A DNA stretch of 37,611 nt from CAYNLK01 sp964398055 (GCA_964398055.1 CAYNLK010000059.1:1-37611); one strand, 5' to 3'; numbered from the stretch's first letter, positions 22,554 through 30,457 are shown. Program-made: numbers and translations. Notes: generated from the sequence alone by a model not told the origin.

Positions 22554-24023
22554 ATGTTAGATTTAACCGTACACCCTGACCGGCTTGAACGAGCCGTGCA
22601 GCGAGCCAAAGAACGAAATATCATTATCCCGACCTTCAAACAACAGATCAACCCCCAACTGGTCCCAACTACTATCAAAAACAGACTCAAAAATGTTGGC
22701 CTGTGGGATTTGAATCCGCTCAACCTGTTCCGGATCACCTGGCACAATGAGCCAGTGGCCAAAGGCGGCGGCTTTGGCCCGGTCAATTATCTGGAATTTC
22801 CCAAAGAATTGACCGGCGTCTCGGCCCGTATCGTCCAGCCCATTGGCAAATGGTTCCCAACCGGCGCCCACAAAGTCGGCGCAGCTTTTGGCTGTCTGGT
22901 GCCGCGGCTGGTGACCGGCCAGTTCGATCCGACCACCCAGAAAGCGGTCTGGCCCTCCACCGGCAACTACTGCCGCGGCGGCGCGTACGACTCCAACCTG
23001 CTGGCCTGCGAATCCATCGCCATTCTGCCCGAAGGCATGAGCAAGGAACGATTCGACTGGCTGGCCTCGGTGGCCGGCGAGGTCATCAAGACCCCCGGCA
23101 GCGAGAGCAACGTAAAAGAAATCTTTGACAAATGCTGGGAACTGCGCCGCTCCGGCCAGGACCTGTTCATCTTCAACCAGTTCGAAGAGTTTGGCAACTA
23201 CATGTGGCACTACGAGGTCACCGGCCGGGCTATGGCCGAGGTGCTGGAGCAAATTATGGGGCCAAACGATACCTACCGCGGCGCAGTTTACACCACCGGC
23301 TCCGCCGGCACCATCGCCAGCGGCGACTACCTGAAGAACCTCTTCCCGGCCAGCAAGATTGGGGCCAGTGAAGCTTTGCAATGCCCCACCTTGCTCAACA
23401 ACGGTTTTGGCGCTCACCGCATCGAGGGTATCGGCGACAAGCACGTGCCCTGGATTCACAACGTTAAGAACACCGACATGGTCATGGCCATTGACGACGA
23501 GGCTCCCATGTCTTTGATCCGCCTCTTCAACGAACCGGCCGGCAAAGCCTACCTGATCAAGCGGGGCGTACCACAGTCTTTGGTTGAAAACTTGCATTTG
23601 CTGGGTATTTCGAGTGTCGCCAACCTGTTATCCGCGATCAAGTTTGCCAAATATTATGAACTGGGTGAAAACGACATCGTGATGACCGTCTCGACCGACT
23701 CGATGGATATGTACTGCACTCGCCTGACCGAGTTGACCGAAGAGCGGGGTGAATTTACCGAGCACGACGCCGTGGCCGCCTACCACCAACATCTGCTGGG
23801 GTTAACCACCGATTACTTACAAGAGCTGACCTACGTGGACCGCAAGCGGGTCCACAATCTCAAGTATTACACCTGGGTGGAGCAACAGGGCAAAACCTAC
23901 GAAGAAATCCTGGCCCAATGGGACGATCCCAACTACTGGACCAGCTACCAGGGTCACGTCGAAGAACTGGATGCCCTGATCGAGGAGTTCAACGGGCGGA
24001 CGGGCTTGCTCAAAGAGCTGTAA
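22554..24023 (+). CDS. TrpB/cysteine-synthase-like PLP enzyme
   Basis: This is a fold-type II PLP enzyme of 489 residues in the group often labelled PLP-dependent protein subunit beta. The Lys that should bind PLP lies in FPTGAHKVGAAFG (about residue 107), resembling GAHKIN of tryptophan synthase beta. The phosphate-binding region is WPSTGNYCRGGAYDSNL, and a glycine-rich TTGSAGTIASGDYL follows. The N-terminal segment (about 1-70) and long C-terminal extension (about 400-489, rich in Tyr, Trp and Glu) are family-specific. No indole- or serine-pathway genes are nearby. As the last gene of the transcarbamylase operon, before a strong terminator, it may deaminate or cleave the amino product. AAGGAG precedes the ATG. 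Substrate unknown. Confidence 0.85.
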   Translation: MLDLTVHPDRLERAVQRAKERNIIIPTFKQQINPQLVPTTIKNRLKNVGLWDLNPLNLFRITWHNEPVAKGGGFGPVNYLEFPKELTGVSARIVQPIGKWFPTGAHKVGAAFGCLVPRLVTGQFDPTTQKAVWPSTGNYCRGGAYDSNLLACESIAILPEGMSKERFDWLASVAGEVIKTPGSESNVKEIFDKCWELRRSGQDLFIFNQFEEFGNYMWHYEVTGRAMAEVLEQIMGPNDTYRGAVYTTGSAGTIASGDYLKNLFPASKIGASEALQCPTLLNNGFGAHRIEGIGDKHVPWIHNVKNTDMVMAIDDEAPMSLIRLFNEPAGKAYLIKRGVPQSLVENLHLLGISSVANLLSAIKFAKYYELGENDIVMTVSTDSMDMYCTRLTELTEERGEFTEHDAVAAYHQHLLGLTTDYLQELTYVDRKRVHNLKYYTWVEQQGKTYEEILAQWDDPNYWTSYQGHVEELDALIEEFNGRTGLLKEL

Positions 24024-24041
24024 ACCTTTCCCAAAACGTTC

Positions 24042-24078
24042 AAGCGCCGGTCACTTCAAAAGTGACCGGCGCTTTTTC
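24042..24078 (+). terminator. Intrinsic terminator of the transcarbamylase/PLP operon
   Basis: AAGCGCCGGTCACTT pairs perfectly with AAGTGACCGGCGCTT around a three-base CAA loop and runs into TTTC. It lies 19 bases after the last stop codon. Confidence 0.9.
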
Positions 24079-24096
24079 ATCGGAATGAGTCAGTCG

Positions 24097-24130
24097 AAGA
24101 AACCCGTTTTTTGGCAAGAACGGGTTTCTT
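24097..24130. repeat. 12-bp perfect hairpin
   Basis: AAGAAACCCGTT and AACGGGTTTCTT are exact inverted copies around a ten-base loop. It may be a second terminator or a mobile palindromic repeat. Confidence 0.7.
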
Positions 24131-24162
24131 ACAACCCAAAGATATGGCCACTCTTGCCTGAA

Positions 24163-24187
24163 AGCCTGGGGCTGAAGCCGCCAGGCT
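24163..24187. repeat. 7-bp hairpin, third in series
   Basis: AGCCTGG and CCAGGCT flank an 11-base loop. Together with the two preceding hairpins it makes a run of three stem-loops within 150 bases. Confidence 0.45.
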
Positions 24188-24231
24188 CAAAGAGCGAAGC
24201 CTTATCAGGCTAATTTTGTCAGTTGGTCGAT

Positions 24232-24426
24232 TTAGCGATAATAGAGCATCGCGCTGATAAACCAGACGAAGGCGACCAACCCCACCCCAAAACCAAGCAC
24301 AGCCAGGCGTAATCCCCACGATTTGACTTTGAGCATCGTCTGGTAGGCGGCCTGTTGCGTGGCAGGTTGGTGCGGATTGAAAGTGCCGGTCACTTCAAAA
24401 GTGACCGGCACTTTCATTTGGATCAC
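24232..24426 (-). CDS. Hypothetical small membrane protein
   Basis: This open frame of 64 codons ends in one predicted transmembrane segment (LRLAVLGFGVGLVAFVWFIS) followed by AMLYYR. The N-terminal codons lie on the hairpin 24379-24415, so the start is doubtful; an internal ATG at 24333 would give about 34 residues that keep the membrane helix. No clear ribosome site precedes either start. I do not recognise a family. The orientation opposes both neighbours. It may be a real single-pass peptide or chance. Confidence 0.3.
   Translation of the reverse strand: MIQMKVPVTFEVTGTFNPHQPATQQAAYQTMLKVKSWGLRLAVLGFGVGLVAFVWFISAMLYYR
24379..24415. terminator. 17-bp perfect hairpin, same family as the recA and operon hairpins
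   Basis: GAAAGTGCCGGTCACTT pairs exactly with AAGTGACCGGCACTTTC around CAA. It shares its core with 11792-11822 and 24042-24074. It lies about 100 bases before the sirtuin gene, where an operon terminator is not needed, which suggests a dispersed palindromic repeat. Confidence 0.6.
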
Positions 24427-24518
24427 TTATAGCCTATAATTTCAGTTGTATTGGTTAGCAACTGGTGAATTTGTAGTTTATTGGCTATGCGAATTTTTTC
24501 TTTCCAGGGAGATCTGCC

Positions 24519-25268
24519 ATGACCATTCCCTCCATCCCCCCCCAACTCATCGAGACGCTCCGCTCGGCGGGGCGCGTCACCGTACTAACCGGGGCCGGCA
24601 TCTCGGCCGAAAGCGGCGTGCCGACATTTCGGGAGGCGCAAACGGGCTTGTGGGCGCAGTATGACCCGGAGGAATTGGCCACGTCCCAGGCCTTCCAACG
24701 CAACCCGCGCCTGGTGTGGGAGTGGTACGCCTGGCGGCGGGAGCTGGTGGCCAAAGCCGAACCGAATCCGGGCCACTTGGCGCTGGCCCAATTGGAGCAG
24801 CGAATACCGCACTTCACTCTGATTACCCAGAACGTGGACGGTCTGCACCAGCGGGCCGGCAGCCAAAACGTGATCGAGCTGCACGGCAACATCCAACGGA
24901 CCATCTGTTTTAACGACCGGCAGGTGGTTAACGCCTGGCCCGACAGCGAAGAAATCCCGCCCCGCTGTCCTCGCTGCGGCGGCCTGCTGCGACCCAACGT
25001 GGTCTGGTTTGGCGAGTCGCTGCCGGGGCTGGCCCTGCAGTCCGCCTGGGCCGCGGCGAAACAAGGCGATATCTTCCTGGCAGTGGGCACGTCGGCCCTC
25101 GTCCAGCCGGCGGCCTCGCTCCCCTGGGTGGCGCTGGAACAGCACATTCCGACCGTGGAGATCAATCCCAACGCAACCCCCCTGACCCCGGCGATGACCT
25201 ACGTGCTGCCGGGTCCGGCCGGTCAGATTCTACCGGCCCTACTCAAGGCAATTGACGATGAGCAATGA
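24519..25268 (+). CDS. NAD-dependent deacylase, class III-like sirtuin
   Basis: This 249-residue Sir2 protein removes acyl groups from lysine using NAD+, giving nicotinamide and O-acyl-ADP-ribose. NAD-binding motifs are LTGAGISAESGVPTFRE (about 23-39) and TQNVDGLHQRAG (about 103-114); the general-base His is in IELHGN (about 122). EWYAWRR (about 68-74) carries the Tyr and Arg pair that in class III sirtuins such as SIRT5/CobB favours succinyl and other acidic acyl groups. The zinc site is unusual: CPRC is intact, but the first pair shows a single Cys (ICFNDR), so one ligand is missing or replaced. The ATG follows a modest GGGAGA. Its 3' end overlaps the start of the DUF89 gene, so the two are coupled. 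Confidence 0.93.
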   Translation: MTIPSIPPQLIETLRSAGRVTVLTGAGISAESGVPTFREAQTGLWAQYDPEELATSQAFQRNPRLVWEWYAWRRELVAKAEPNPGHLALAQLEQRIPHFTLITQNVDGLHQRAGSQNVIELHGNIQRTICFNDRQVVNAWPDSEEIPPRCPRCGGLLRPNVVWFGESLPGLALQSAWAAAKQGDIFLAVGTSALVQPAASLPWVALEQHIPTVEINPNATPLTPAMTYVLPGPAGQILPALLKAIDDEQ

Positions 25269-26484
25269 CCCCCAATTCGATCCAATCAAGCCCCCTCCCC
25301 CGCTGATGACCGGCGAGCCGGGTTCATTTGCTTATAGAACGATGGTTACACGAATACCCGCCGTCATCGACAACGTGCTGGCCGACTATGTCGACCGGTA
25401 TCCGCCAGAAATCAGGCAGGGCTTGCAAAGGTTGCGCCGCGAAGTGGTGGAAGACAAACCTATCCGGCCCCTACCGGCGACCACATTCGATGCCCGCCAG
25501 TGGGCCAATGCCTGGGCAGCTTATCCTCAGGCCACCTGGCTCAACTGCCCCTGGTACCTGGCCGAGGCTTACTTCTATCGCCGGCTGCTGGCCGCAGTCA
25601 ACTACTTTGGACCGGGCGAATGGGCCGGCGTCGATCCGTACCAACCCCGCAAAGCCGCCGAACTCCAGGCTGGCACCCCCTGGCAAATTCTCACGGCCGC
25701 CCTCGCCCACAGCCATCACCACTCCGCCGATGGCCTGGGGCGATTACTGCACCACGCCGTCTGGGGCAACCGGCTTGATTTGAGTTATACCAAAGTGGCT
25801 GAAAGCGCCGGCGGAGAGATTGCCGTGGAGCAGGAGCAAACCAACTTGCTGGTGGATGACACGCAAGCGATTCTGAGCCATTTGCAAACGAGCCGCGGTC
25901 AGCCGCGTCGGATCGAGTTCATTTGCGACAATGCCGGCGTCGAGTTACTACTGGACCTGGCCCTGGCCGATTTTCTGCTCCGCTTTGAGTGGGCCGGCCA
26001 AATCACCCTGCATGTTAAAGCTTATCCCACCTTTGTATCCGACGCCACCGCGGCTGACGTGACGCAGGCTATCGCCGCCAGCCAGGCTCAGACCGCGGTT
26101 GAACTGCAACAGTTGGCCGCCCGGCTGCAAGAATATCAACGTAAGGGTCGTCTGCGGATCGAGCCGGATCGTTTCTGGAACAGCCACCACTTCTTCTGGG
26201 AATTACCGGGACGACTTGAAGCCAGGTTGGCTCAGGCTCATCTGGTCATCATCAAGGGAGACGCCAACTACCGCCGACTCCTGGGCGACAGCCGCTGGCC
26301 GGCCGCTGTCCCCATCGCCGCGGCCGTGCCCTATTTTCCGGCCCCCTTTGTAGCCCTACGGACAATGAAATCCGACCCGGTGGTAGGATTGCAACCGGGC
26401 CAGGCCGAGGCGCTGGATCAGGCAGACCCGGAATGGCGGGTGAACGGCCAGCGGGGAATGATCCAGGCGCGGATTGGCAGGTAG
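25258..26484 (+). CDS. DUF89/ARMT1-like metal-dependent phosphatase
   Basis: This protein of about 408 residues resembles the DUF89 (ARMT1) damage-control phosphatase family, which hydrolyses phosphorylated side-products such as sugar phosphates. Supporting segments are NCPWYLAEAYFYRRLL (about 95-110), the metal-site FICDNAGVELLLDLALADF (about 220-240) and IIKGDANYRRLLGD (about 330-345). I chose ATG at 25258, which overlaps the sirtuin stop by 11 bases; a TTG two codons earlier is also possible. The last codons and stop lie in a heptamer repeat array. Coupling to a sirtuin, and a facing NMN-adenylyltransferase-like gene, suggests repair or recycling of phosphorylated or ADP-ribose-related metabolites; this is inference. 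Confidence 0.85.
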   Translation: MSNDPQFDPIKPPPPLMTGEPGSFAYRTMVTRIPAVIDNVLADYVDRYPPEIRQGLQRLRREVVEDKPIRPLPATTFDARQWANAWAAYPQATWLNCPWYLAEAYFYRRLLAAVNYFGPGEWAGVDPYQPRKAAELQAGTPWQILTAALAHSHHHSADGLGRLLHHAVWGNRLDLSYTKVAESAGGEIAVEQEQTNLLVDDTQAILSHLQTSRGQPRRIEFICDNAGVELLLDLALADFLLRFEWAGQITLHVKAYPTFVSDATAADVTQAIAASQAQTAVELQQLAARLQEYQRKGRLRIEPDRFWNSHHFFWELPGRLEARLAQAHLVIIKGDANYRRLLGDSRWPAAVPIAAAVPYFPAPFVALRTMKSDPVVGLQPGQAEALDQADPEWRVNGQRGMIQARIGR

Positions 26485-26545
26485 CAAGTGGCAGGTGGCA
26501 AAGTTGCTGCTTGCGATTTGTGAGTGCGATTTGCTATTTGCGATC
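26476..26545. repeat. Two heptamer arrays straddling two gene ends
   Basis: GCAGGTA, GCAAGTG, GCAGGTG and GCAAAGT-type heptamers (26477-26503) are followed by TGCGATT, TGCGATT, TGCTATT, TGCGATC (26512-26545). The first array contains the stop codon of the DUF89 gene; the second reaches into the last codons of the facing gene. Confidence 0.7.
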
Positions 26546-27691
26546 TGAAACCTGGCGAATCACGGTCGAAGATATATCGACCCGAAACTCAGTTTGAGGA
26601 ATCTGTTCAAATAGAGCACGATAATCGGGCAGCAGGTCAACATCGGCCAGCGTGATAAATCTACCCTGCACTTGCCGGCCGGCCACCAGAAAACGGCAAC
26701 CGGCTGCGGCCACGGCGTCAAGCGCGGCCCGCATTTCAGCCGGACTGTGGTGGTAAAAACGAGGTTCGGTTAGTCGCTCAACGGTATCGACGCCAAGAAT
26801 AAAAACACTATTGGGAAAGAGTTGAGCCTTTTGACTAAACAGGGGCTCGCGGGTCAGAATTAGGGGGGCCACACCGGCAAATTGAGTCACTCGCCGCCGG
26901 ACTTCGGCAGGTTCGATGAGAGGGGCTTTGTCGGCGTTAACCAGGGGCAGCTCAAAATAAACTTGTTGCTGCAACTTCTGGGCCGCAACCTGGGCCAGTT
27001 GGCGGTGGCCCTGGTGCAGCGGGTTGAACGCGCCGGAGAGTAGAGCCAGGCCAGGCCATTTCCGGCCGGTAGCCAGCCGACCATCGGGCCAAACCACCAG
27101 CCACTCGATCTGTCCGGCCAGCAACCGGTCGATCAAATCAACCGGCTCATAACTTTGCTGCAACTGCTCCCCGGCGATCAACGGCAGATCAGGATAACCG
27201 CTCACCCCACAAACATCGGCCACGGCCTTCAAAATCAGCAAATCAACCAGTTGTTCTTCCTCCGGGCGAGGGCGCAGCCCTTTGGCCAGGGAGAGGGTAT
27301 AGGTGGTCACCCCCTGCGCGTCGCAGATGGCTAAGGCGCAGCGATGTTCACCCCGCTTCAGCCGGTCTGTTGCAATGGTGGCAGTACAACCGAGGCCGGC
27401 CACCGGAATGTGAGGGTCGGCCAGGTGGGCGGCCCGCTGGAAAGCCCGCCAGGCCAGGGCCTGGGCCACCTGGGGCGAGGTAAACTGAGTGGGCCAAAAA
27501 CCGATAGCCTCACTCAACGAGGCCGCGGCATAGCGGTCGGTTGCCTCCAAAATAGTCCGGGATGAACCGCCGACGCGATGGAGCCAGGCCAAAGCCTGGG
27601 CGCCGGCGCCGGCAAATTCAATCACAACCATCGGCGGGGTGGCGTGGATGGCGGTGATAATCTGGTCGAGCTGGCTCTGGGAAATCAGCAT
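26534..27691 (-). CDS. CinA-like domain fused to NMN/nicotinate adenylyltransferase-like domain
   Basis: This 385-residue protein has two parts. The N-terminal part (about 1-165) resembles the CinA C-terminal (PncC, NMN deamidase) fold: GGSSRTILEATDRYA, an AQALAWRAF helix and PVAGLGCTATIATD. The catalytic Ser motif AESCTGG is not present (the aligned segment reads EFAGAGA), so deamidase activity is doubtful. The C-terminal part (about 215-380) is a nucleotidyltransferase of the NadD/NMNAT type with GAFNPLHQGH, the HxGH-type ATP site, and DISSTVIR, the ISSTxIR signature. Such an enzyme would join ATP to NMN, NaMN or a related nucleotide. Facing a sirtuin, it could restore NAD or handle its breakdown products. 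The ATG at 27691 has only a weak ribosome site. Confidence 0.88.
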   Translation of the reverse strand: MLISQSQLDQIITAIHATPPMVVIEFAGAGAQALAWLHRVGGSSRTILEATDRYAAASLSEAIGFWPTQFTSPQVAQALAWRAFQRAAHLADPHIPVAGLGCTATIATDRLKRGEHRCALAICDAQGVTTYTLSLAKGLRPRPEEEQLVDLLILKAVADVCGVSGYPDLPLIAGEQLQQSYEPVDLIDRLLAGQIEWLVVWPDGRLATGRKWPGLALLSGAFNPLHQGHRQLAQVAAQKLQQQVYFELPLVNADKAPLIEPAEVRRRVTQFAGVAPLILTREPLFSQKAQLFPNSVFILGVDTVERLTEPRFYHHSPAEMRAALDAVAAAGCRFLVAGRQVQGRFITLADVDLLPDYRALFEQIPQTEFRVDISSTVIRQVSDRK

Positions 27692-27705
27692 CGAACACCC
27701 ATAAA

Positions 27706-27990
27706 TTACTCTTGATCGGTTTTGGCCTGGTTTCCGGCTTCGATTTTGGCCGCTTTGGCCTCGGCTTTCTGCTTTTCATAGGCGGCGATCATCTGCTGAA
27801 TTTCATCAGCCACCTGGTTAAGTTCAGCTTGCATCGCGGCCACCGAAACCTTATTGACCGCCCGGCAGGCCGGACAGACCGCCTGGTAATGGGTTGGATT
27901 CTTTTTCTTGAGTTTGCTCAGTTCAAAGCCAACATAAACCGGCTCTAACTCGAACCGGCGTTTACATTTGAAACAGGTGTGATGAATCAA
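27706..27990 (-). CDS. Zinc-ribbon and coiled-coil small protein
   Basis: This is a hypothetical protein of about 94 residues. Two CxxC pairs (TCFKCKRRF and AVCPACRAVN, about 30 residues apart) suggest one zinc ribbon, and the C-terminal half (QAELNQVADEIQQMIAAYEK and beyond) is a charged coiled coil. I prefer TTG at 27990 because GGGGAG lies seven bases upstream; an in-frame ATG at 28059 would add 23 residues without conserved character. The gene ends 15 bases before the start of the CinA/adenylyltransferase-like gene, so the two are likely co-transcribed. No specific function can be assigned. Confidence 0.75.
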   Translation of the reverse strand: MIHHTCFKCKRRFELEPVYVGFELSKLKKKNPTHYQAVCPACRAVNKVSVAAMQAELNQVADEIQQMIAAYEKQKAEAKAAKIEAGNQAKTDQE

Positions 27991-28101
27991 GATCAATCTC
28001 CCCTCTGCCCTGGAATTTAGTTCTTGCCGCAAACTACCGGGGTATTTTACTTGACCCATCAGTTCTGGTCAATAAAAGTTTGAGGCGTTCTTTAATAATT
28101 C

Positions 28102-28130
28102 TTGACAAGGCCACGGGCGCTCTCTATAAT
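28102..28130 (+). promoter_or_regulatory. sodA promoter, consensus
   Basis: A perfect TTGACA (28102-28107) and a perfect TATAAT (28125-28130) are separated by 17 bases, leaving a leader of about 95 bases before the start codon. Confidence 0.85.
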
Positions 28131-28230
28131 TACTCAATGTAGAAGTAAAAAGGGGGATAGTTCATACTTCGCTTATAAAATTCAGCCCACTAAATCAAAC
28201 ATGTATTGAGAAAAAGGAGATTGAATTATT

Positions 28231-28842
<612 letters not shown>

Positions 28843-28880
28843 GAGATTTAGTTGGTTTCAAGCCGTTTATTAGTTCGCTG

Positions 28881-28910
28881 AACCGGGTCGATTTTGGCCC
28901 GGTTTTATTT
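28881..28910 (+). terminator. sodA intrinsic terminator
   Basis: AACCGGG (28881-28887) and CCCGGTT (28898-28904) form a 7-bp stem followed by TTATTTT. Confidence 0.75.
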
Positions 28911-28923
28911 TATCCAAAAGTTA

Positions 28924-28952
28924 TTGACAATTTTAGGGGATAGGGCTACAAT
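28924..28952 (+). promoter_or_regulatory. Ferredoxin promoter
   Basis: TTGACA (28924-28929) and TACAAT (28947-28952) are separated by 17 bases, with the start codon 57 bases further on. Confidence 0.75.
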
Positions 28953-29009
28953 GGGGCGGCTTTCAATGGTGAAACCTAAGTTCCTATAATAAATCTAGGA
29001 GGATTATCA

Positions 29010-29324
29010 ATGACACACGTAATCACGGTACTATGCACCCGCGAAGGCGATTGTGTAGAAGTTTGTCCAGTCGACTGCATCATCCCCGGCCCCACCGATG
29101 ATCCCGAATGGAACGATCTCTTCTTCATTGACCCTGACACCTGCATTGACTGCGGAGCTTGCGTTCCGGTATGCCCGCCCGAGGCCATCTTCCCTGAAGA
29201 AGATGTGCCGGAGGAGTATGAGGCCGATATTGCCCGCAATGCGGCCTACTTTAGTGAAGGTCCCGGCTATTGGGATTATGACCTGGAGGCTGAACGGGCC
29301 ACTTATAAGGGTAAACCAAAATAA
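29010..29324 (+). CDS. Ferredoxin, two-cluster (7Fe/8Fe type)
   Basis: This is a small electron carrier of 104 residues. The first Cys group is CTREGDCVEVCPVDC (residues 9-23) and the second CIDCGACVPVCPPEA (about 46-60). The pattern fits seven-iron or eight-iron bacterial ferredoxins: the spacing before the first CxxxCP is longer than the classical CxxCxxC, favouring a [3Fe-4S] first cluster, although this is not certain. The C-terminal tail is acidic and aromatic (EYEADIARNAAYFS). AGGAGG precedes the ATG. It has its own promoter and terminator. The redox partner is not identified; the Fe-S dehydrogenase is far upstream and transcribed separately. Confidence 0.93.
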   Translation: MTHVITVLCTREGDCVEVCPVDCIIPGPTDDPEWNDLFFIDPDTCIDCGACVPVCPPEAIFPEEDVPEEYEADIARNAAYFSEGPGYWDYDLEAERATYKGKPK

Positions 29325-29396
29325 GATCAACAATTCAATATCTGTCCTCAATTAGATATTCACCGAGAGACTTGAGCGATTAGTTTTTAGTCAACC

Positions 29397-29440
29397 AAAA
29401 AGCGGATTGCGTCTACCCAATTGACGTGCCGCTTTTTTTT
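29397..29440 (+). terminator. Ferredoxin terminator
   Basis: AAAAAGCGG (29397-29405) and CCGCTTTTT (29429-29437) flank a 23-base loop and run into an eight-T tract. Confidence 0.7.
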
Positions 29441-29459
29441 TCAAAATGAGGTGTTCAAG

Positions 29460-30164
29460 TTGAGCTTACCAGCGCCTGACCGAGCCATGGTCATTATGGC
29501 TCACCCCGATGACCCCGAGTTCTTTTGCGGTGGCACTGTCGCCGCCTGGTGTGCTGCCGGCGTCGAAGTGACCTATCTCATTTTGACCAACGGCAACAAA
29601 GGCAGTGATGATCCGGCCATGACTCCGGTCAGATTGGCCGCCATTCGTCGCCAGGAGCAACAAGCTGCTGCCGCCATTTTGGGGGTGGCTCGGGTGCTGT
29701 ATCTGGACGAGCCAGATGGCGAGCTTCAGCCGACCCTGGATCTGCGGAAACGGGTCGTGGCCGAGATTCGCCGTTATCGCCCGGAAACCATTATTGCCCC
29801 GGACCCCACCCGTTACTTTTACACCGACTACATCAACCATGCCGACCACCGCGCCGCCGGAATTGTGGCGATCGATGCCGTATTTCCGGCTGCCCGCAAC
29901 CGCATGTACCATCCAGAGCTGTTGGCTGAAGGGCTTGAACCGCATGCGGTCAGGGAGGTGTACCTGGTTGGGCCGGAGCAACCCGACCGGTGGGTCGATA
30001 TTACCGCCGTTTTTGACACAAAACTCAAAGCCATTCGCTGCCATACCAGTCAAATCAAAGATGACGGGAGAATGGAGCGACGGGTACGAGATCGCCATCA
30101 GGCCATCGATGAATATGGCCGGGAGGTTTATCGGGAAGGGTATCGGATACTGACTATTGGGTAA
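29460..30164 (+). CDS. PIG-L/LmbE-family zinc deacetylase
   Basis: This protein of about 234 residues belongs to the PIG-L (LmbE, MshB/BshB-like) family of zinc hydrolases that remove acetyl groups from N-acetylglucosamine-linked compounds. The metal motif MAHPDDPEFFCGG lies near the N-terminus, and the second motif NHADHRAAG at about residue 130, with DEPDGEL between them. BshB/MshB members act in bacillithiol or mycothiol synthesis, but no partner genes are here. Translation probably starts at TTG 29460, six bases after GAGGTG; an upstream TTG at 29421 falls inside the ferredoxin terminator. It is followed by a repeat-rich gap. Confidence 0.9.
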   Translation: MSLPAPDRAMVIMAHPDDPEFFCGGTVAAWCAAGVEVTYLILTNGNKGSDDPAMTPVRLAAIRRQEQQAAAAILGVARVLYLDEPDGELQPTLDLRKRVVAEIRRYRPETIIAPDPTRYFYTDYINHADHRAAGIVAIDAVFPAARNRMYHPELLAEGLEPHAVREVYLVGPEQPDRWVDITAVFDTKLKAIRCHTSQIKDDGRMERRVRDRHQAIDEYGREVYREGYRILTIG

Positions 30165-30172
30165 TTGAAAAT

Positions 30173-30270
30173 GAGGTGATTGGGAGATTGGGAGATTTTT
30201 CCTGCTCAACCCTATGCAAGAATCTCCAATCTTAAATCTCTAATCTCCGATCACCAAGCTCCAATCTCTA
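30173..30270. repeat. Octamer-word inverted repeat
   Basis: GAGGTGATTGGGAGATTGGG-type words (30173-30197) are mirrored by AATCTCC/AATCTTAA/ATCTCTAA and GATCACC words (30220-30270), which could fold back. The words match those of the array at 21080-21142. Confidence 0.65.
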
Positions 30271-30286
30271 AATTAAACATTTAACA

Positions 30287-30457
30287 TTATTGGAAATAAG
30301 ATTGATGGCCTGGCAAATTTGATATGGCTCACGGATTAACACAGACACCTGCACTGCCCGCAGGTGCAGTGTTTCACGGATTTTTCTTTAATTTTTTGAC
30401 ATAATCTGTGCGCTTCGCGGTCCGTGAAAATCCGTGAGCTATTCTTATTTCCAATAA
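30287..30457. repeat. 171-base inverted-repeat element, MITE-like
   Basis: Exact 15-base terminal inverted repeats TTATTGGAAATAAGA (30287-30301) and its complement (30443-30457) bound the element. A second exact pair GCTCACGGATT (30327-30337) and AATCCGTGAGC (30429-30439) is nested inside, and a central CACCTGC/GCAGGTG hairpin also occurs. No coding frame is inside. It fills most of the gap before the class I fumarase genes. Its words recur at 8536-8570. Confidence 0.6.

Noticed and set aside
22563..23597. A 344-codon open frame antisense to the TrpB-like gene
   Set aside because: The sense strand has strong family motifs and a ribosome site; the antisense frame has no recognisable content and is a by-product of GC-rich codon use.
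28131..28230. sodA leader considered as a metal-sensing riboswitch
   Set aside because: No known riboswitch core or strong alternative stem was recognised by eye.
29466..30209. A 247-codon minus-strand frame over the PIG-L gene
   Set aside because: It is a shadow of a clear zinc deacetylase on the plus strand and has no ribosome site.
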